DNA of 64,000 bases from an uncultured Alphaproteobacteria bacterium (GTDB lineage: Bacteria; Pseudomonadota; Alphaproteobacteria; UBA8366; GCA-2717185): contig CALSRA010000035.1 in the NCBI GenBank assembly GCA_943788635.1, forward strand, positions 20,626 through 84,625. The letters are read 5' to 3'. Position numbers and translations under genes: made by a program. Under the pieces are notes generated by a model. The model made no database searches. It worked only from the letters and a program-made list of their open reading frames with translations, and was not told the origin of the DNA. Below, piece by piece: positions 8,001 to 17,979 of this stretch (the first letter of the stretch is position 1; every line of letters begins with the position of its first letter).

Positions 8001-9366
8001 ATGTTCGAGTCGTTATCAGGCCGTTTAGGCGATGTATTCGAGAAGCTGCGACGCCGCGGCTCCTTGAGCGCGTCCGATATCGACGCGGCGATGCGCGATG
8101 TCCGCGTCGCGTTGCTCGAAGCAGACGTGGCGCTACCCGTCGTCCGCAGCTTTATCGACCGGGTCAAGAACAGTGCACAGGGCCAGGATGTCCTGAAGTC
8201 GGTCACCCCCGGACAAATGATCATCAAGATCGTTCATGACGAGCTTGTTGAAACGCTGGGCGCGGAAACAACCGGCATCGACCTGAATGCACCGGCACCG
8301 GTCGGCATTATGCTTGTCGGGCTGCAGGGCTCGGGTAAAACAACGACGACAGCAAAAATAGCCGCCCGCCTGAAGGATCGTGAGCGCAAGAAAGTGCTGA
8401 TGGCATCGCTGGACACGCAGCGACCTGCCGCACAGGAACAATTGAAGGTCTTGGGCGAGCAGGCCGGAGTCGTCGACACGCTGCCGGTCGTGTGCAGGCC
8501 AACTGGCCCCGGTCGACATTGCCCGACGTGCCGCGCGATGCAGCGACGCGCTCGGCGGCTTCGATCGTCATCTTGTATTGACACCGCCGGCCGGATTGCA
8601 GATCGACGAAGCGCTGATGAACGAAGTCGCCGCGGTTCAGAGCGCAGTCGGTCCGCATGAAATTCTGCTTGTTGCCGATGCCATGACCGGCCAGGACGCG
8701 GTCAATGTCGCGGAAGGCTTCAATGAACGCCTGCCCCTCACAGGCATTGTACTGACACGGGTCGATGGCGACGCACGAGGCGGCGGCGCCCTGTCAATGC
8801 GCGCGGTTACCGGCTGCCCAATCAAGCTGATTGGTACCGGCGAAAAAATGGACGCGCTGGAAGACTTCCATCCCGACCGTATTGCCGGCCGCATTCTGGG
8901 CATGGGCGACGTCGTCAGCCTGGTCGAAAAAGCGGCAGAGACAATCGAGCAGGATGAAGCCGAAGCCCTTGCCAAAAAGATGCAGAAGGGCGAGTTCGAC
9001 CTGAGCGACATGGCCAAGCAGCTTGGCCAGATGCGCAAGATGGGCGGCCTGTCCGGCATGATGGAACTGCTGCCCGGCGTCGGCAAGGCCCGGGACGCGA
9101 TGGCCAAGGCGAATGTTGACGAAAAAATGATCCTGCGGCAGGAAGCCATTATTTCATCAATGACCCGCGTCGAGCGGATGAAGCCAAAGGTCATTCACGC
9201 ATCGCGCAAGAAACGTATCGCTGCGGGCTCGGGAACATCCGTGCAGGACGTGAACAAACTGCTGAAGCAGTTCATGACCATGCAGAAAATGATGAAACGG
9301 GTTAGCAAAATGGGCAAGAAAGGCTTGATGCGCCATGGCATCGAGGGACTTCTGCCCCGCATGTAA
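8001..9366 (+). CDS. ffh: Signal recognition particle protein Ffh, disrupted by clustered insertions
   Basis: Ffh binds signal peptides and SRP RNA and delivers ribosomes to FtsY. The N domain and GTPase start are intact: P-loop GLQGSGKTTTT near 108-117 and LDTQRPAAQEQL near 137. The frame then breaks at about 8493 and again near 8566, 8576-8579 and 8595. Deleting one base at each site restores AGQLAPVDIARR, then VILIDTAGRLQIDEAL, and gives 453 codons, the normal Ffh length. The remaining G domain (TRVDGDARGG) and the Met-rich M domain (MMKRVSKMGKKG) are intact. The gene is essential, so the cluster is probably a sequence-quality artefact. It heads the ffh-rpsP-rimM-trmD-rplS operon. Confidence 0.92.
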
Positions 9367-9461
9367 CGACGGAAAGATCGACAAATTTCATGGCTGCCCG
9401 TGGCGGCTGACGAACAACATCAACACGAACACCAAGTTTAACGTCAAGGAGATAAAATAGT

Positions 9462-9923
9462 ATGGCGCTGAGAATCAGACTCGCCCGCGGTGGTGCCAAG
9501 AAGCGCCCCTATTACCGCATTGTTGTTGCAGATTCGCGCATGCCGCGCGATGGCCGCTATATCGAAAAGATTGGCAGCTACGACCCCATGCTGGGCAAGG
9601 AAGATCCCAACAGGGTCCAGCTCGTCGAGGAACGCGTTCGGCACTGGCTGTCCGTTGGCGCGCTGCCGTCCGACCGGGTTGCACGCTTCCTGGGACGGGC
9701 AGAAATTCTGCCGGTTCCCGCCGTCCCGACGAACCAGACCAAACAGCACCTTCCCAAGGCGAAAGCCCAGGAACGGATGCGCGAGGCCGAAGAAGCAGCG
9801 TCAGCGGCAAAGGAAGCAGCTGCTGCTGCTGCCGCCGAAGCAGCCGAAGCCGCAGCAGCACCGGCTGAAGAAGCGCCGGCTGAAGTGTCCGAGGACACCG
9901 CTGAAGAAGCCAAGGCGGAATAA
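9462..9923 (+). CDS. rpsP: 30S ribosomal protein S16
   Basis: The first 85 residues are canonical S16 ([39 protein letters not shown]). The 153-residue total is roughly twice the bacterial core because of a C-terminal Ala/Glu tail from about residue 105. Such low-complexity tails occur in alphaproteobacterial S16 and are probably disordered. A strong AAGGAG ribosome-binding site precedes the ATG. The position after ffh and before rimM-trmD-rplS is the conserved bacterial order. Confidence 0.97.
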   Translation: MALRIRLARGGAKKRPYYRIVVADSRMPRDGRYIEKIGSYDPMLGKEDPNRVQLVEERVRHWLSVGALPSDRVARFLGRAEILPVPAVPTNQTKQHLPKAKAQERMREAEEAASAAKEAAAAAAAEAAEAAAAPAEEAPAEVSEDTAEEAKAE

Positions 9924-9935
9924 GGACCACATTCG

Positions 9936-10487
9936 GTGGCAGGTCAGATGGCAATTAAGACAGAACCGAAAGTCTGTGTCGGCGTCATTACCGGCGCGCA
10001 CGGGGTTCGCGGACAGGTCCGGGTGAAAAGCTTCACCACGGAACCGGCCGATATTGCTGCCTATGGCCCGCTGTCAGATGCCGATGGAAAGCAGGAATTT
10101 TCTCTCGAACTCACAGGCGTCGCCAAAGGCGTCCTGCTGGCCCGTATTCAGGGTGTCAGCGACCGCGATGCGGCAGAAGCGCTGCGCGGGGTTGAGTTGT
10201 TTGTCGAACGGAACGCTTTTCCGGAAACCGACGAGGAAGAATTCTACCACGCCGACCTGGTCGGATTGGACGCATTCCTGGCGGATGGGTCACGCTATGG
10301 CGCGGTTCGGGCTCTTCATGATTTCGGTGCCGGCGACGTTATCGAAATCACCGTTGTTGCCGGTGGCACCGTGGTCCTGCCGTTCACGCAGGCCGTCGTG
10401 CCGGAAATCGATATCGAAGCAGGGCACATCACGATTGCCCCGCCGACAGAGATTGAAGTACGTGACGATGGGGGGACAGACGAATGA
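9936..10487 (+). CDS. rimM: Ribosome maturation factor RimM
   Basis: A 183-residue 16S rRNA processing factor that binds S19 and helps 30S head maturation. The N-terminal RimM beta-barrel begins [21 protein letters not shown]. The C-terminal PRC-barrel includes [12 protein letters not shown] and [20 protein letters not shown] 9936 is preferred because AGGA lies 9 nt upstream; ATG 9948 is an alternative. Its TGA overlaps the trmD ATG (ATGA), indicating coupling. Confidence 0.95.
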   Translation: MAGQMAIKTEPKVCVGVITGAHGVRGQVRVKSFTTEPADIAAYGPLSDADGKQEFSLELTGVAKGVLLARIQGVSDRDAAEALRGVELFVERNAFPETDEEEFYHADLVGLDAFLADGSRYGAVRALHDFGAGDVIEITVVAGGTVVLPFTQAVVPEIDIEAGHITIAPPTEIEVRDDGGTDE

Positions 10488-11200
10488 CAGTCTGGACGGC
10501 CCGCGTACTGACAATTTTCCCGGATATGTTTCCCGGGCCTCTTGGCCATTCCTTGGCCGGCCGTGCACTGGCGGACGGGAAGTGGGGGCTTGAAGCCATC
10601 GATATTCGGAACTTCACCACGGATACACATCGTTCGGTCGATGATTCTCCCTTCGGGGGCGGTCCGGGCATGGTGATGCGGGCGGATGTACTCGATACCG
10701 CACTCGAATCCGTCGCAGAAGAACCCGGTCCGGTCATCTACCTTACCCCGCGTGGCAAACCATTCGATCAGCAGGCAGCGGCGGAAATTGCAGCTGGACC
10801 GGGCGCAACGCTTCTATGCGGCCGGTTTGAAGGCATCGATGCACGACTGATCGAAGAACGTCCGTTCCGGGAAATCAGCGTTGGCGACTTCGTCCTGTCT
10901 GGCGGAGAACCTGCGGCGTTTGCTTTGATCGATGCCTGTGTACGGTTGCTGCCCGGTGTCATCGGCGATGCGGAATCGCTGGTCGAGGAAAGCTTCGCGC
11001 AAGGACTGCTTGAATATCCGCAATACACCCGACCGGCCCAATGGCGCGGTCGTACCGTGCCGGACGTATTGCTGTCCGGACATCATGAAAACATTCGTGC
11101 CTGGCGACTGGCCCAGGCGGAAACTATCACGCGCGAACGGCGTCCGGATTTATGGGACCGGTATGTCGAACGGGCGAAGCAAACGAGGACAAATCCATGA
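10484..11200 (+). CDS. trmD: tRNA (guanine-37-N1)-methyltransferase TrmD
   Basis: A 238-residue SPOUT methyltransferase that makes m1G37 and prevents frameshifting. Visible motifs are LTIFPDMF at the start, [25 protein letters not shown], the knot region [13 protein letters not shown], and [11 protein letters not shown]. Both ends overlap neighbours by 4 bp (rimM and rplS), so it is fully embedded in the ffh-rplS operon. Confidence 0.97.
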   Translation: MTVWTARVLTIFPDMFPGPLGHSLAGRALADGKWGLEAIDIRNFTTDTHRSVDDSPFGGGPGMVMRADVLDTALESVAEEPGPVIYLTPRGKPFDQQAAAEIAAGPGATLLCGRFEGIDARLIEERPFREISVGDFVLSGGEPAAFALIDACVRLLPGVIGDAESLVEESFAQGLLEYPQYTRPAQWRGRTVPDVLLSGHHENIRAWRLAQAETITRERRPDLWDRYVERAKQTRTNP

Positions 11201-11613
11201 ACATCATCGAACAACTTGAAAAAGAGCAGGTCGACACGCTTGAAGCGGCCCGTGCTGTCCCGGAATTCCAGGCTGGCGATACCCTGCGCGTCCACGTGAA
11301 GGTCGTCGAAGGCACCCGTGAACGTGTCCAGGTCTTTGAAGGCCTGTGTATCGCGCGCAAGAATGCGGGCCTCAACAGCTCCTTCACCGTACGCAAGATC
11401 AGCTATGGCGAAGGCGTGGAACGTATTTTCCCGCTCCACAGCCCGCGGATTGACCAGATCGAGGTCATGCGGCGCGGTGCCGTCCGGCGTGCGAAACTCT
11501 ACTACCTGCGCGGCCGTCGCGGTAAATCAGCCCGTATTGCCGAGAAGACAATGCCCCGGCGCGATGCCAGCACGAAGAACACCGAGACAGCGCCGGAAAG
11601 CAGCGATAGCTGA
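11197..11613 (+). CDS. rplS: 50S ribosomal protein L19
   Basis: A 138-residue L19, which sits at the subunit interface. Core motifs are [34 protein letters not shown] and [13 protein letters not shown]. The last 20 residues form a Ser/Thr/Glu tail beyond the usual end. ATG 11197 overlaps the trmD stop and is preceded by GAGGA. It is the last gene of the ffh operon; no clear intrinsic terminator follows within 60 nt. Confidence 0.96.
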   Translation: MNIIEQLEKEQVDTLEAARAVPEFQAGDTLRVHVKVVEGTRERVQVFEGLCIARKNAGLNSSFTVRKISYGEGVERIFPLHSPRIDQIEVMRRGAVRRAKLYYLRGRRGKSARIAEKTMPRRDASTKNTETAPESSDS

Positions 11614-11680
11614 GCCGGTCACGGGTTTTGTGAATCCGTTTCAAGGTGTTATGAAATAATGTCCTTTGCCAGGAGGGTGC

Positions 11681-11744
11681 GCAGGGCTTAAATCGCAATG
11701 GTAGAAATACCCGGGCGGAAGCGCATTGGCGTGCGCTGCCCTGC
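11681..11744 (+). other. Possible structured leader upstream of leuC
   Basis: Two mutually exclusive pairings are visible in the 211-bp rplS-leuC gap. One is a local hairpin: GGGC 11713-11716 with GCCC 11738-11741, and AGCGCA 11720-11725 with TGCGCT 11732-11737. The other is long range: GCAGGGC 11681-11687 with GCCCTGC 11738-11744. No T-run and no leucine-rich leader peptide were found, so classic attenuation is not supported. The rest of the gap shows no gene. Confidence 0.3.
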
Positions 11745-11824
11745 GGGTGTTGGTGCGAGAATTTCACAGGGATCCGGCATAAAGACCTGTTTCAAGGTCA
11801 TCCGGAATGGAATGAGGGAGCGAA

Positions 11825-13231
11825 ATGGCCAATCCGCGTACATTGTTCGACAAGATCTGGGAAAGCCACGTCGTCAGCGTACAGGACGACGGATCCAGCC
11901 TGCTGTACATCGACAAACATATCATTCACGAAGTGACGACCCCGCAAGCCTTCGAGGGCCTGCGCAATGCGGGCCGGAAGGTCCGGCAGCCGGAAAAGAC
12001 GCTGGCCGTCATCGATCACAACATCGCGACGACCCGCGGTGGCGTGGTTGAGGAAGATTCCCGTCTTCAGATCGAAACCCTGCGCGAGAATGTCGCCGCA
12101 TTCGGTGTCCAGCTGTTTGAGGTCGACGACCCCCGCAACGGCATTGTGCATGTCATCGGACCGGAACAGGGCTTCACCAATCCGGGCAACACACTGGTCT
12201 GTGGCGACAGCCATACCGCAACGCATGGCGCGCTGGGCGCGCTGGCATTTGGTATCGGCACGTCCGAAGTCGAACACGTCCTCGCGACGCAGACTCTTAT
12301 CCAGGCGCCGGCGCAGAACATGCGGGTAACCGTGACCGGGGAATTGCCCTTCGGCTGCAGCGCCAAGGATATTGTCCTGACAATCATCGGCACCACCGGT
12401 ATCGGCGGCGGCACCGGCCATGTCATCGAATTCGCCGGGCCGGCGATCCGCGCGCTGTCGATGGAAGGCCGCATGACGATTTCCAACATGGCAATCGAAG
12501 CCGGGGCCCGCGCCGGGCTGATCGCGCCGGATGAAAAGACGTTCGAATATCTCAAGGGCCGGCCAATGGCGCCCAAAGGCGAAGCCTGGGACACCGCGCT
12601 TGCCTACTGGAAGACACTGCCATCGGACGAAGGTGCGAAATACAACAAGGAAGTCACCATCGACATCAGTGGCATGGATCCAAAGGTTACCTGGGGCACA
12701 ACCCCGCAGGATGTGGTGCCGATCACCGGTATCGTGCCGGATCCCAAAGATGCCGAAACCCAGGGCGAGCGTGAATCGATGGAGCGCGCGCTGAAGTATA
12801 TGGGCCTGGTACCGGGCACGAAGATGGAAGACATCGAAGTCGATGTGGTTTTCATAGGTTCCTGCACCAATGGCCGCATCGAGGATATCCGGCAGGTCGC
12901 CAAGGTCGTACAAGGCCGCAAGGTCGCCGACAGCGTGCAGGCAATGGTCGTCCCCGGTTCCGGGCTGGTCAAGCAGCAGGCTGAATCGGAAGGTCTCGAC
13001 AAGGTTTTGCTTGAAGCTGGTTTCGAGTGGCGCGAGCCCGGCTGCTCCATGTGCCTGGCCATGAACGTCGACAAGATGGAGCCGGGACAGCGTTCCGCTT
13101 CCACATCGAACCGCAATTTCGAGGGCCGACAGGGGCGCGACAGCCGCACCCATCTGGTCAGCCCTGCCATGGCCGCCGCGGCAGCCGTAGCCGGTCACCT
13201 GAAAGACGCTCGCGAATTTCTGCAAGATTGA
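11825..13231 (+). CDS. leuC: 3-isopropylmalate dehydratase large subunit, copy 1
   Basis: A 468-residue aconitase-family subunit that isomerises 2- to 3-isopropylmalate together with LeuD. The 4Fe-4S cysteines are present in [13 protein letters not shown] and [11 protein letters not shown], and the substrate loop [17 protein letters not shown] is intact. GAGGGAG precedes the ATG. leuD follows after 34 bp. A second, diverged full-length leuC lies just beyond leuD, so either copy could pair with the single LeuD seen here. An open antisense frame over this gene is a codon-bias shadow. Confidence 0.95.
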   Translation: MANPRTLFDKIWESHVVSVQDDGSSLLYIDKHIIHEVTTPQAFEGLRNAGRKVRQPEKTLAVIDHNIATTRGGVVEEDSRLQIETLRENVAAFGVQLFEVDDPRNGIVHVIGPEQGFTNPGNTLVCGDSHTATHGALGALAFGIGTSEVEHVLATQTLIQAPAQNMRVTVTGELPFGCSAKDIVLTIIGTTGIGGGTGHVIEFAGPAIRALSMEGRMTISNMAIEAGARAGLIAPDEKTFEYLKGRPMAPKGEAWDTALAYWKTLPSDEGAKYNKEVTIDISGMDPKVTWGTTPQDVVPITGIVPDPKDAETQGERESMERALKYMGLVPGTKMEDIEVDVVFIGSCTNGRIEDIRQVAKVVQGRKVADSVQAMVVPGSGLVKQQAESEGLDKVLLEAGFEWREPGCSMCLAMNVDKMEPGQRSASTSNRNFEGRQGRDSRTHLVSPAMAAAAAVAGHLKDAREFLQD

Positions 13232-13265
13232 TCGCACCCCTTAGGGGACGAAGGAGGATGTTGTA

Positions 13266-13889
13266 ATGGAACAATTCAGGAAGCTGACCGGCGTCGCAGC
13301 GCCGATGGATATGATCAATATCGACACCGACAAGATCATTCCGAAACTGCACCTGCGCACCATCAAGCGTACGGGACTTGGAAAATTCCTTTTCGAGGAA
13401 ATGCGCTACGAGACGGATGGCTCAGAAAAGCCGGATTTCATCCTGAACAAGGAACCGTACCGGAACGCAAAGATTATCATTGGTGGCGACAATTTCGGCT
13501 GCGGCTCGTCACGCGAACACGCGCCATGGGCGTTGCTGGACTTTGGTGTCCGGTGCGTGATCTCAACCAGCTTTGCCGATATTTTCTACAACAACTGTTT
13601 CAAGAACGGCATCCTGCCGATCCGCGTATCGAAGGATGAACTCGACGCCCTCATGGCGGACGCCAGCGATTCAGAAAACCCGGAACTGACAATCGACCTC
13701 GAAGAAATGCTGATCCGCCGCCCGAACGGCGCCGCGATTTCCTTCGACCTTGAAGAATTCCGGCGGGCCTGTCTGCTGGACGGGCTTGACGATATCGGTA
13801 TCACCATGACGAAGAATGCTTCCATCGATACCTTCGAGGAAAAGCAGAAGCGGGACCAGCCCTGGCTGTATACGGCTGCGGCGGAATGA
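13266..13889 (+). CDS. leuD: 3-isopropylmalate dehydratase small subunit
   Basis: A 207-residue swivel-domain partner of LeuC. Typical motifs are [14 protein letters not shown] and [15 protein letters not shown], the substrate-recognition loop. AGGAGG lies 8-9 nt before the ATG. Its TGA overlaps the start of the second leuC (ATGA at 13886-13889), coupling it to that copy more tightly than to the first, which ends 34 bp upstream. Confidence 0.96.
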   Translation: MEQFRKLTGVAAPMDMINIDTDKIIPKLHLRTIKRTGLGKFLFEEMRYETDGSEKPDFILNKEPYRNAKIIIGGDNFGCGSSREHAPWALLDFGVRCVISTSFADIFYNNCFKNGILPIRVSKDELDALMADASDSENPELTIDLEEMLIRRPNGAAISFDLEEFRRACLLDGLDDIGITMTKNASIDTFEEKQKRDQPWLYTAAAE

Positions 13890-15298
13890 GCGCGCCCAAG
13901 ACCCTGTTTGCCAAGGTCTGGGATGCCCATGAAGTCGATATTACTGAGGATGGACTCAGCCTGATCTATGCTGATCGCCATCTTCTGATGGAGATGCAGC
14001 CACAGGCTTTCGATGGCTTGAGAAAAGCGGGCCTGAAGGTCCGGCAGCCGGAAAAGACAATCGGTGTCATGGACCATGTCGTCCCCACCACGGACCGCAG
14101 CCTGCCGATTGACGACCCGGTCTCCCGTATGATGGTCGAACAGGCCTTCATAGACTTCAAGGAATTTGGCGTCGAGTTACTCGACCTGTTCGATGAACGG
14201 CAAGGAATCGTTCATGTCATCGGGCCGGAACAGGGCATAACCCTGCCCGGCGTGACACTGTTCTGCGGCGACAGCCACACAGCAACCAACGGTGCCCTCG
14301 GCGCCTTTGCCATGGCCGTCGGCACGTCGGAAGTCGAACACCTGCTCGCCACGCAGACGGTCCCCATCGCCCGGCCGAAATCAATGCGCGTAACCGTCGA
14401 CGGCACGCTTCCCGCGGGCTGCACCGCCAAGGACGTGATCCTCGCCATCATCGGCCGGATCGGCACAGCCGGCGGCACCGGGTACGTGATCGAATATGCG
14501 GGCTCCGCCATCCGGGAATTGTCCATCGAAGGCCGCATGACCGTCACCAATATGTCTGTCGAAGCGGGTGCCCGGGCAGGCATGATCGCGCCTGACGAAA
14601 AAACCTTCGAATACATCAAGGGCCGCCCACGCGCGCCAAGCGGCAAGGCCTGGGATGCAGCTGTTGCCTATTGGCGCACCTTGCCCAGCGATCCAGACGC
14701 TGTTTTCGACAAGGAAGTGTCGCTGGACGCCTCGGAAATTGCGCCGCAAGTGACCTGGGGTACGAACCCGGAAGAAGTTGCGCCGATCGACGGCAAGGTA
14801 CCGGACCCGCGAGATGCGGGCGACACGGACCGGCGGCGCATGATGGAGCGTTCCCTGAGCTATATGGGCCTTCAGCCCGGCACATCGATGCGGGATATCG
14901 AAATCGACCGCGTCTTTATCGGATCATGCACCAATAGCCGGATCGAGGACCTAGAAGCAGCGGCAGCCGTTGCCAAAGGCCGTAAGGTCGCTGATCGCGT
15001 CAGCGCGATGGTTGTTCCAGGCTCCGGACTGGTAAAGCGCGAAGCGGAACGGCGCGGCCTCGACAAGATTTTTATCGATGCAGGCTTCGAGTGGCGCGAA
15101 CCGGGCTGCTCGATGTGCATCGCCATGAATGGCGACTTCATTCAGCCGGGACAGCGCTGTGCCTCGACGTCGAACCGGAATTTCGAAGGCCGGCAAGGCC
15201 GCGACGGCCGGACGCACCTGCTCAGCCCCGCCATGGCAGCCGCTGCGGCGGTGACCGGCCGCCTCACAGACATTCGCGAACTAGACCTCGACCATTAA
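13886..15298 (+). CDS. 3-isopropylmalate dehydratase large subunit homologue, copy 2
   Basis: A 470-residue full-length LeuC paralogue with all cluster cysteines ([24 protein letters not shown]) and the [17 protein letters not shown] loop. It differs from copy 1 mainly around residues 25-110 and 250-320, for example [11 protein letters not shown] against [11 protein letters not shown]. It is therefore an old paralogue, not a recent tandem duplication. It is coupled to leuD by a 4-bp overlap, with leuB after 29 bp. It could be a second isopropylmalate isomerase or act on a related acid such as citramalate; sequence alone does not decide. Confidence 0.92.
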   Translation: MSAPKTLFAKVWDAHEVDITEDGLSLIYADRHLLMEMQPQAFDGLRKAGLKVRQPEKTIGVMDHVVPTTDRSLPIDDPVSRMMVEQAFIDFKEFGVELLDLFDERQGIVHVIGPEQGITLPGVTLFCGDSHTATNGALGAFAMAVGTSEVEHLLATQTVPIARPKSMRVTVDGTLPAGCTAKDVILAIIGRIGTAGGTGYVIEYAGSAIRELSIEGRMTVTNMSVEAGARAGMIAPDEKTFEYIKGRPRAPSGKAWDAAVAYWRTLPSDPDAVFDKEVSLDASEIAPQVTWGTNPEEVAPIDGKVPDPRDAGDTDRRRMMERSLSYMGLQPGTSMRDIEIDRVFIGSCTNSRIEDLEAAAAVAKGRKVADRVSAMVVPGSGLVKREAERRGLDKIFIDAGFEWREPGCSMCIAMNGDFIQPGQRCASTSNRNFEGRQGRDGRTHLLSPAMAAAAAVTGRLTDIRELDLDH

Positions 15299-15327
15299 CA
15301 AAAAACGACAACGACAAGGAGCCAAAA

Positions 15328-16440
15328 ATGGCGTCGAACAAATCTCTTCTCATCCTGCCGGGCGACGGCATCGGCCCGGAAGTCATGACCCAGGTTCGCA
15401 GGGTTATCGATTGGTTCGATAACCGGCGCGAAGTGACTTTCGACGTCAAGGAAGACCTTGTCGGCGGTGCGGCCTATGACGTTCATGGCACCCCTTTGGC
15501 GGATAAGACACTGGCCACGGCCATGGAAGCAGACGCCATACTGTTTGGCGCCATTGGCGGCCCGAAATACGACGATGCCCCGCGTAACCTGCGGCCCGAA
15601 ATGGGGCTGCTGCGCCTCCGTAAGGAACTCGACCTGTTCGCGAACCTTCGGCCGGCGTTGACATTCGACGCACTGCTCGATGCATCCAGCCTGAAGCCCG
15701 AAGTTCTCAAGGGCCTCGACCTGATGATCGTGCGGGAATCGACCGGGGGTGTGTATTTTGGCGAACCGCGTGGCATCGAAACCCTGCCGGACGGCCACCG
15801 CCGCGCCGTGGATACGCAAGTCTACACCGATACAGAGATCAGCCGCGTTGCGGATGTCGCCTTCGACCTCGCCCGGGTACGGCGCGGCAAGGTCACCTCG
15901 GTTGAAAAGGCCAACGTGATGGAAACAGGTGTGCTGTGGCGGGACGTTGTCACCAAGCTGCATGCAGCGAAACACAGCGATGTCGGCCTGGAGCACATGT
16001 ATGCGGATAACTGCGCCATGCAGCTTGTCCGGGCGCCAACCCAGTTCGATGTCATTCTGGCTGACAATCTGTTCGGCGATATTCTGTCCGATTGCGCGGC
16101 GATGCTGACGGGATCGCTTGGCATGTTGCCCTCCGCGACGCTTGGTGCACCGGATGACAGCGGCCGCCGCCGCGCCATGTACGAACCGGTCCACGGCAGC
16201 GCCCCGGATATCGCGGGCAAGGATGCGGCCAACCCGCTCGCCTGCCTGCTGAGCTTCGCAATGCTGCTGCGCTATTCCTTCGACCTGCACGAGGACGCGG
16301 AATTGATTGAGGAATCGGTTCGCAACGTCTTGAAGAGCGGCGTGCGGACATCCGACATCATGGGACCGGGCGCTGCGCGGGTTTCAACCATGGTCATGGG
16401 CGATGCAATCCTGCGGGAACTCGACAAGCAGGCTGCTTGA
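15328..16440 (+). CDS. leuB: 3-isopropylmalate dehydrogenase
   Basis: A 370-residue NAD-dependent oxidative decarboxylase of leucine synthesis. Motifs include [14 protein letters not shown], the substrate-binding [38 protein letters not shown] and [16 protein letters not shown] 15328 is chosen because AAGGAG lies 8 nt upstream; the frame extends further back but only inside leuC copy 2. It completes the leuC-leuD-leuC2-leuB cluster and is followed by a hairpin. Confidence 0.96.
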   Translation: MASNKSLLILPGDGIGPEVMTQVRRVIDWFDNRREVTFDVKEDLVGGAAYDVHGTPLADKTLATAMEADAILFGAIGGPKYDDAPRNLRPEMGLLRLRKELDLFANLRPALTFDALLDASSLKPEVLKGLDLMIVRESTGGVYFGEPRGIETLPDGHRRAVDTQVYTDTEISRVADVAFDLARVRRGKVTSVEKANVMETGVLWRDVVTKLHAAKHSDVGLEHMYADNCAMQLVRAPTQFDVILADNLFGDILSDCAAMLTGSLGMLPSATLGAPDDSGRRRAMYEPVHGSAPDIAGKDAANPLACLLSFAMLLRYSFDLHEDAELIEESVRNVLKSGVRTSDIMGPGAARVSTMVMGDAILRELDKQAA

Positions 16441-16480
16441 CCGGCCCCACAATACGCCCATAGACACGATGAGCGCCGTT

Positions 16481-16511
16481 TGACAGGGTTAATCCATAAT
16501 AAACCCTGTCA
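16481..16511 (+). terminator. Perfect inverted repeat after leuB
   Basis: TGACAGGGTT (16481-16490) and AACCCTGTCA (16502-16511) form a 10-bp stem with an 11-nt AT-rich loop, 40 nt after leuB. Only three T residues follow, so it may be a weak terminator, an mRNA-stabilising hairpin or an operator. Confidence 0.5.
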
Positions 16512-16622
16512 TTTGGGGCTAAATATGGCCACCGCGACTGTTTCCGCCCGCTAAACCCATACTTGATTACGAAACACAGCGGGATTAGGGTAAGGCATCG
16601 ACCGACTGAAGGAGGTATGGCC

Positions 16623-16811
16623 ATGCGTAAGATTATCGTTTCTTCGATCGCCGCGCTCGCCGGCATTACATTCGCGGCTTCGGCACAGGCGGATGGTGAT
16701 TGCGGGTGGGGCAACCATGTCGCGTCCACACCTAAACCGGTTGTGACGGCGGACAGCAGCAAATCGCTGCCGCAGACGCCGATTACCACGGAAACCAAAA
16801 AGGGCGGCTAA
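16623..16811 (+). CDS. Small exported protein of unknown function
   Basis: A 62-residue protein with a clear signal peptide: MRKIIVSS, a hydrophobic core, then SAQA-DG as a likely cleavage site near residue 21. The mature part is only about 40 residues, begins DGDCGWGNHV, and ends in a polar TKKGG tail. GGAGG at 16611-16615 fixes the start at ATG 16623 (7-nt spacing) rather than ATG 16617. It has its own terminator and lies alone between leuB and asd. I do not recognise the family; the single Cys in CGWGNH could be a ligand or thiol. A real, expressed gene is likely from the signal peptide and ribosome-binding site. Confidence 0.75.
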   Translation: MRKIIVSSIAALAGITFAASAQADGDCGWGNHVASTPKPVVTADSSKSLPQTPITTETKKGG

Positions 16812-16843
16812 CCGTCCTTCCCCAGGTTACGGAATAAATTTCG

Positions 16844-16869
16844 GGCGAGGGGGAAACTCCTCGCCTTTT
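16844..16869 (+). terminator. Intrinsic terminator after the small exported protein
   Basis: GGCGAGG (16844-16850) pairs with CCTCGCC (16859-16865) across an 8-nt loop, followed by TTTT. It lies 33 nt after the stop codon and 50 nt before asd. Confidence 0.72.
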
Positions 16870-16919
16870 CGTTATGCCCGGTCACATGACCCGCGGCAGC
16901 AAAATATCAGGACAGAATA

Positions 16920-17945
16920 ATGGGATACAGAGTTGCGGTTGTCGGCGCGACAGGGAATGTCGGCCGCGAAGTATTGACAACATTGTCGGAACGGAATTTT
17001 CCGGCAGATGATGTTGTGGCACTGGCTTCGGACCGATCCGCCGGCCAGGCCGTATCATTCGGCGAAGACGACGAACTGAAGATACAGAATCTCGCCACAT
17101 TCGATTTCAAGGGCATCGACATCGTGCTGTCGTCCCCCGGTGCCAAGGTATCGGCGGAATTCGCGCCGCGCGCTGCCAAAGCCGGCGCCGTGGTGATCGA
17201 CAATACATCGCAGTTTCGTATGGACCCCGATGTCCCGCTGATCGTACCGGAAGTAAATGGCCATGCTATCGCCGATTATGGCCGCCGCAACATTATCGCC
17301 AATCCGAACTGCTCGACGATCCAGATGGTCGTCGCCCTCAAGCCCCTGCATGACCTGGCGGTCATCGACCGGGTTGTCGTCAACACCTATCAGTCAGTGT
17401 CCGGCGCCGGGCGCGCGGCAATGGACGAACTGTTTGCGCAGACACGCGGCATCTTCGTAAACGACGCCATGGAAAAGCACGAGTTCACCAAGCAGATCGC
17501 CTTCAACGTGATCCCGCAGATTGATGTCTTCATGGATGACGGCTCGACCAAGGAAGAGTGGAAGATGATGGTCGAGACCAAGAAAATTCTCGATCCCAGG
17601 ATCAAGATCGCAGTGACCTGTGTGCGTGTTCCTGTATTCATCGGCCACGCTGAAGCAATCAATATCTCTTTCGAAAATCCGATTTCCGCTGAGGAAGCCC
17701 GTGCCGCCCTGACGAATGCACCCGGCATTATCGTGATCGACCATCACACTGATGAGGGGTTCGTGACGCCAGCGGAATGCGCGGGAGAAGACGCGGTTTA
17801 TGTCAGCCGTATCCGCGAGGATTTCACGGTCGAGAATGGACTGAATATTTGGGTTGTTTCCGATAATTTACGCAAAGGTGCGGCGCTGAACGCCGTACAA
17901 ATTGCAGAAGCGCTTGTCGCCGGGTATCTCGACAAGGCAGCATAG
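16920..17945 (+). CDS. asd: Aspartate-semialdehyde dehydrogenase
   Basis: A 341-residue enzyme that reduces aspartyl phosphate to aspartate semialdehyde, feeding lysine, DAP, threonine and methionine synthesis. It has the nucleotide-binding VVGATGNVGREV, catalytic Cys131 in NPNCSTIQ, and the substrate-binding region VPVFIGHAEAINI. The upstream terminator suggests its own promoter. The DapF product a few kb away uses the same DAP branch. Confidence 0.96.
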   Translation: MGYRVAVVGATGNVGREVLTTLSERNFPADDVVALASDRSAGQAVSFGEDDELKIQNLATFDFKGIDIVLSSPGAKVSAEFAPRAAKAGAVVIDNTSQFRMDPDVPLIVPEVNGHAIADYGRRNIIANPNCSTIQMVVALKPLHDLAVIDRVVVNTYQSVSGAGRAAMDELFAQTRGIFVNDAMEKHEFTKQIAFNVIPQIDVFMDDGSTKEEWKMMVETKKILDPRIKIAVTCVRVPVFIGHAEAINISFENPISAEEARAALTNAPGIIVIDHHTDEGFVTPAECAGEDAVYVSRIREDFTVENGLNIWVVSDNLRKGAALNAVQIAEALVAGYLDKAA

Positions 17946-17979
17946 GGCAACCAGAGCACACCCCTCGCAGGCGATTTTC

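Noticed and set aside
8493..8600. Programmed frameshift or intein-like element in ffh
   Set aside because: The frame changes four times within about 105 bp with no sequence gain, which fits inserted bases and not a recoding signal.
11798..13237. Open antisense frame of 479 codons over leuC copy 1
   Set aside because: It mirrors the codon bias of a GC-rich gene, has no ribosome-binding site and no recognisable domain, while the + strand is a perfect LeuC.
16480..16500. Promoter made of TTGACA at 16480 and CATAAT at 16495
   Set aside because: The spacing is only 9 nt. The TTGACA is part of the 10-bp inverted repeat after leuB.
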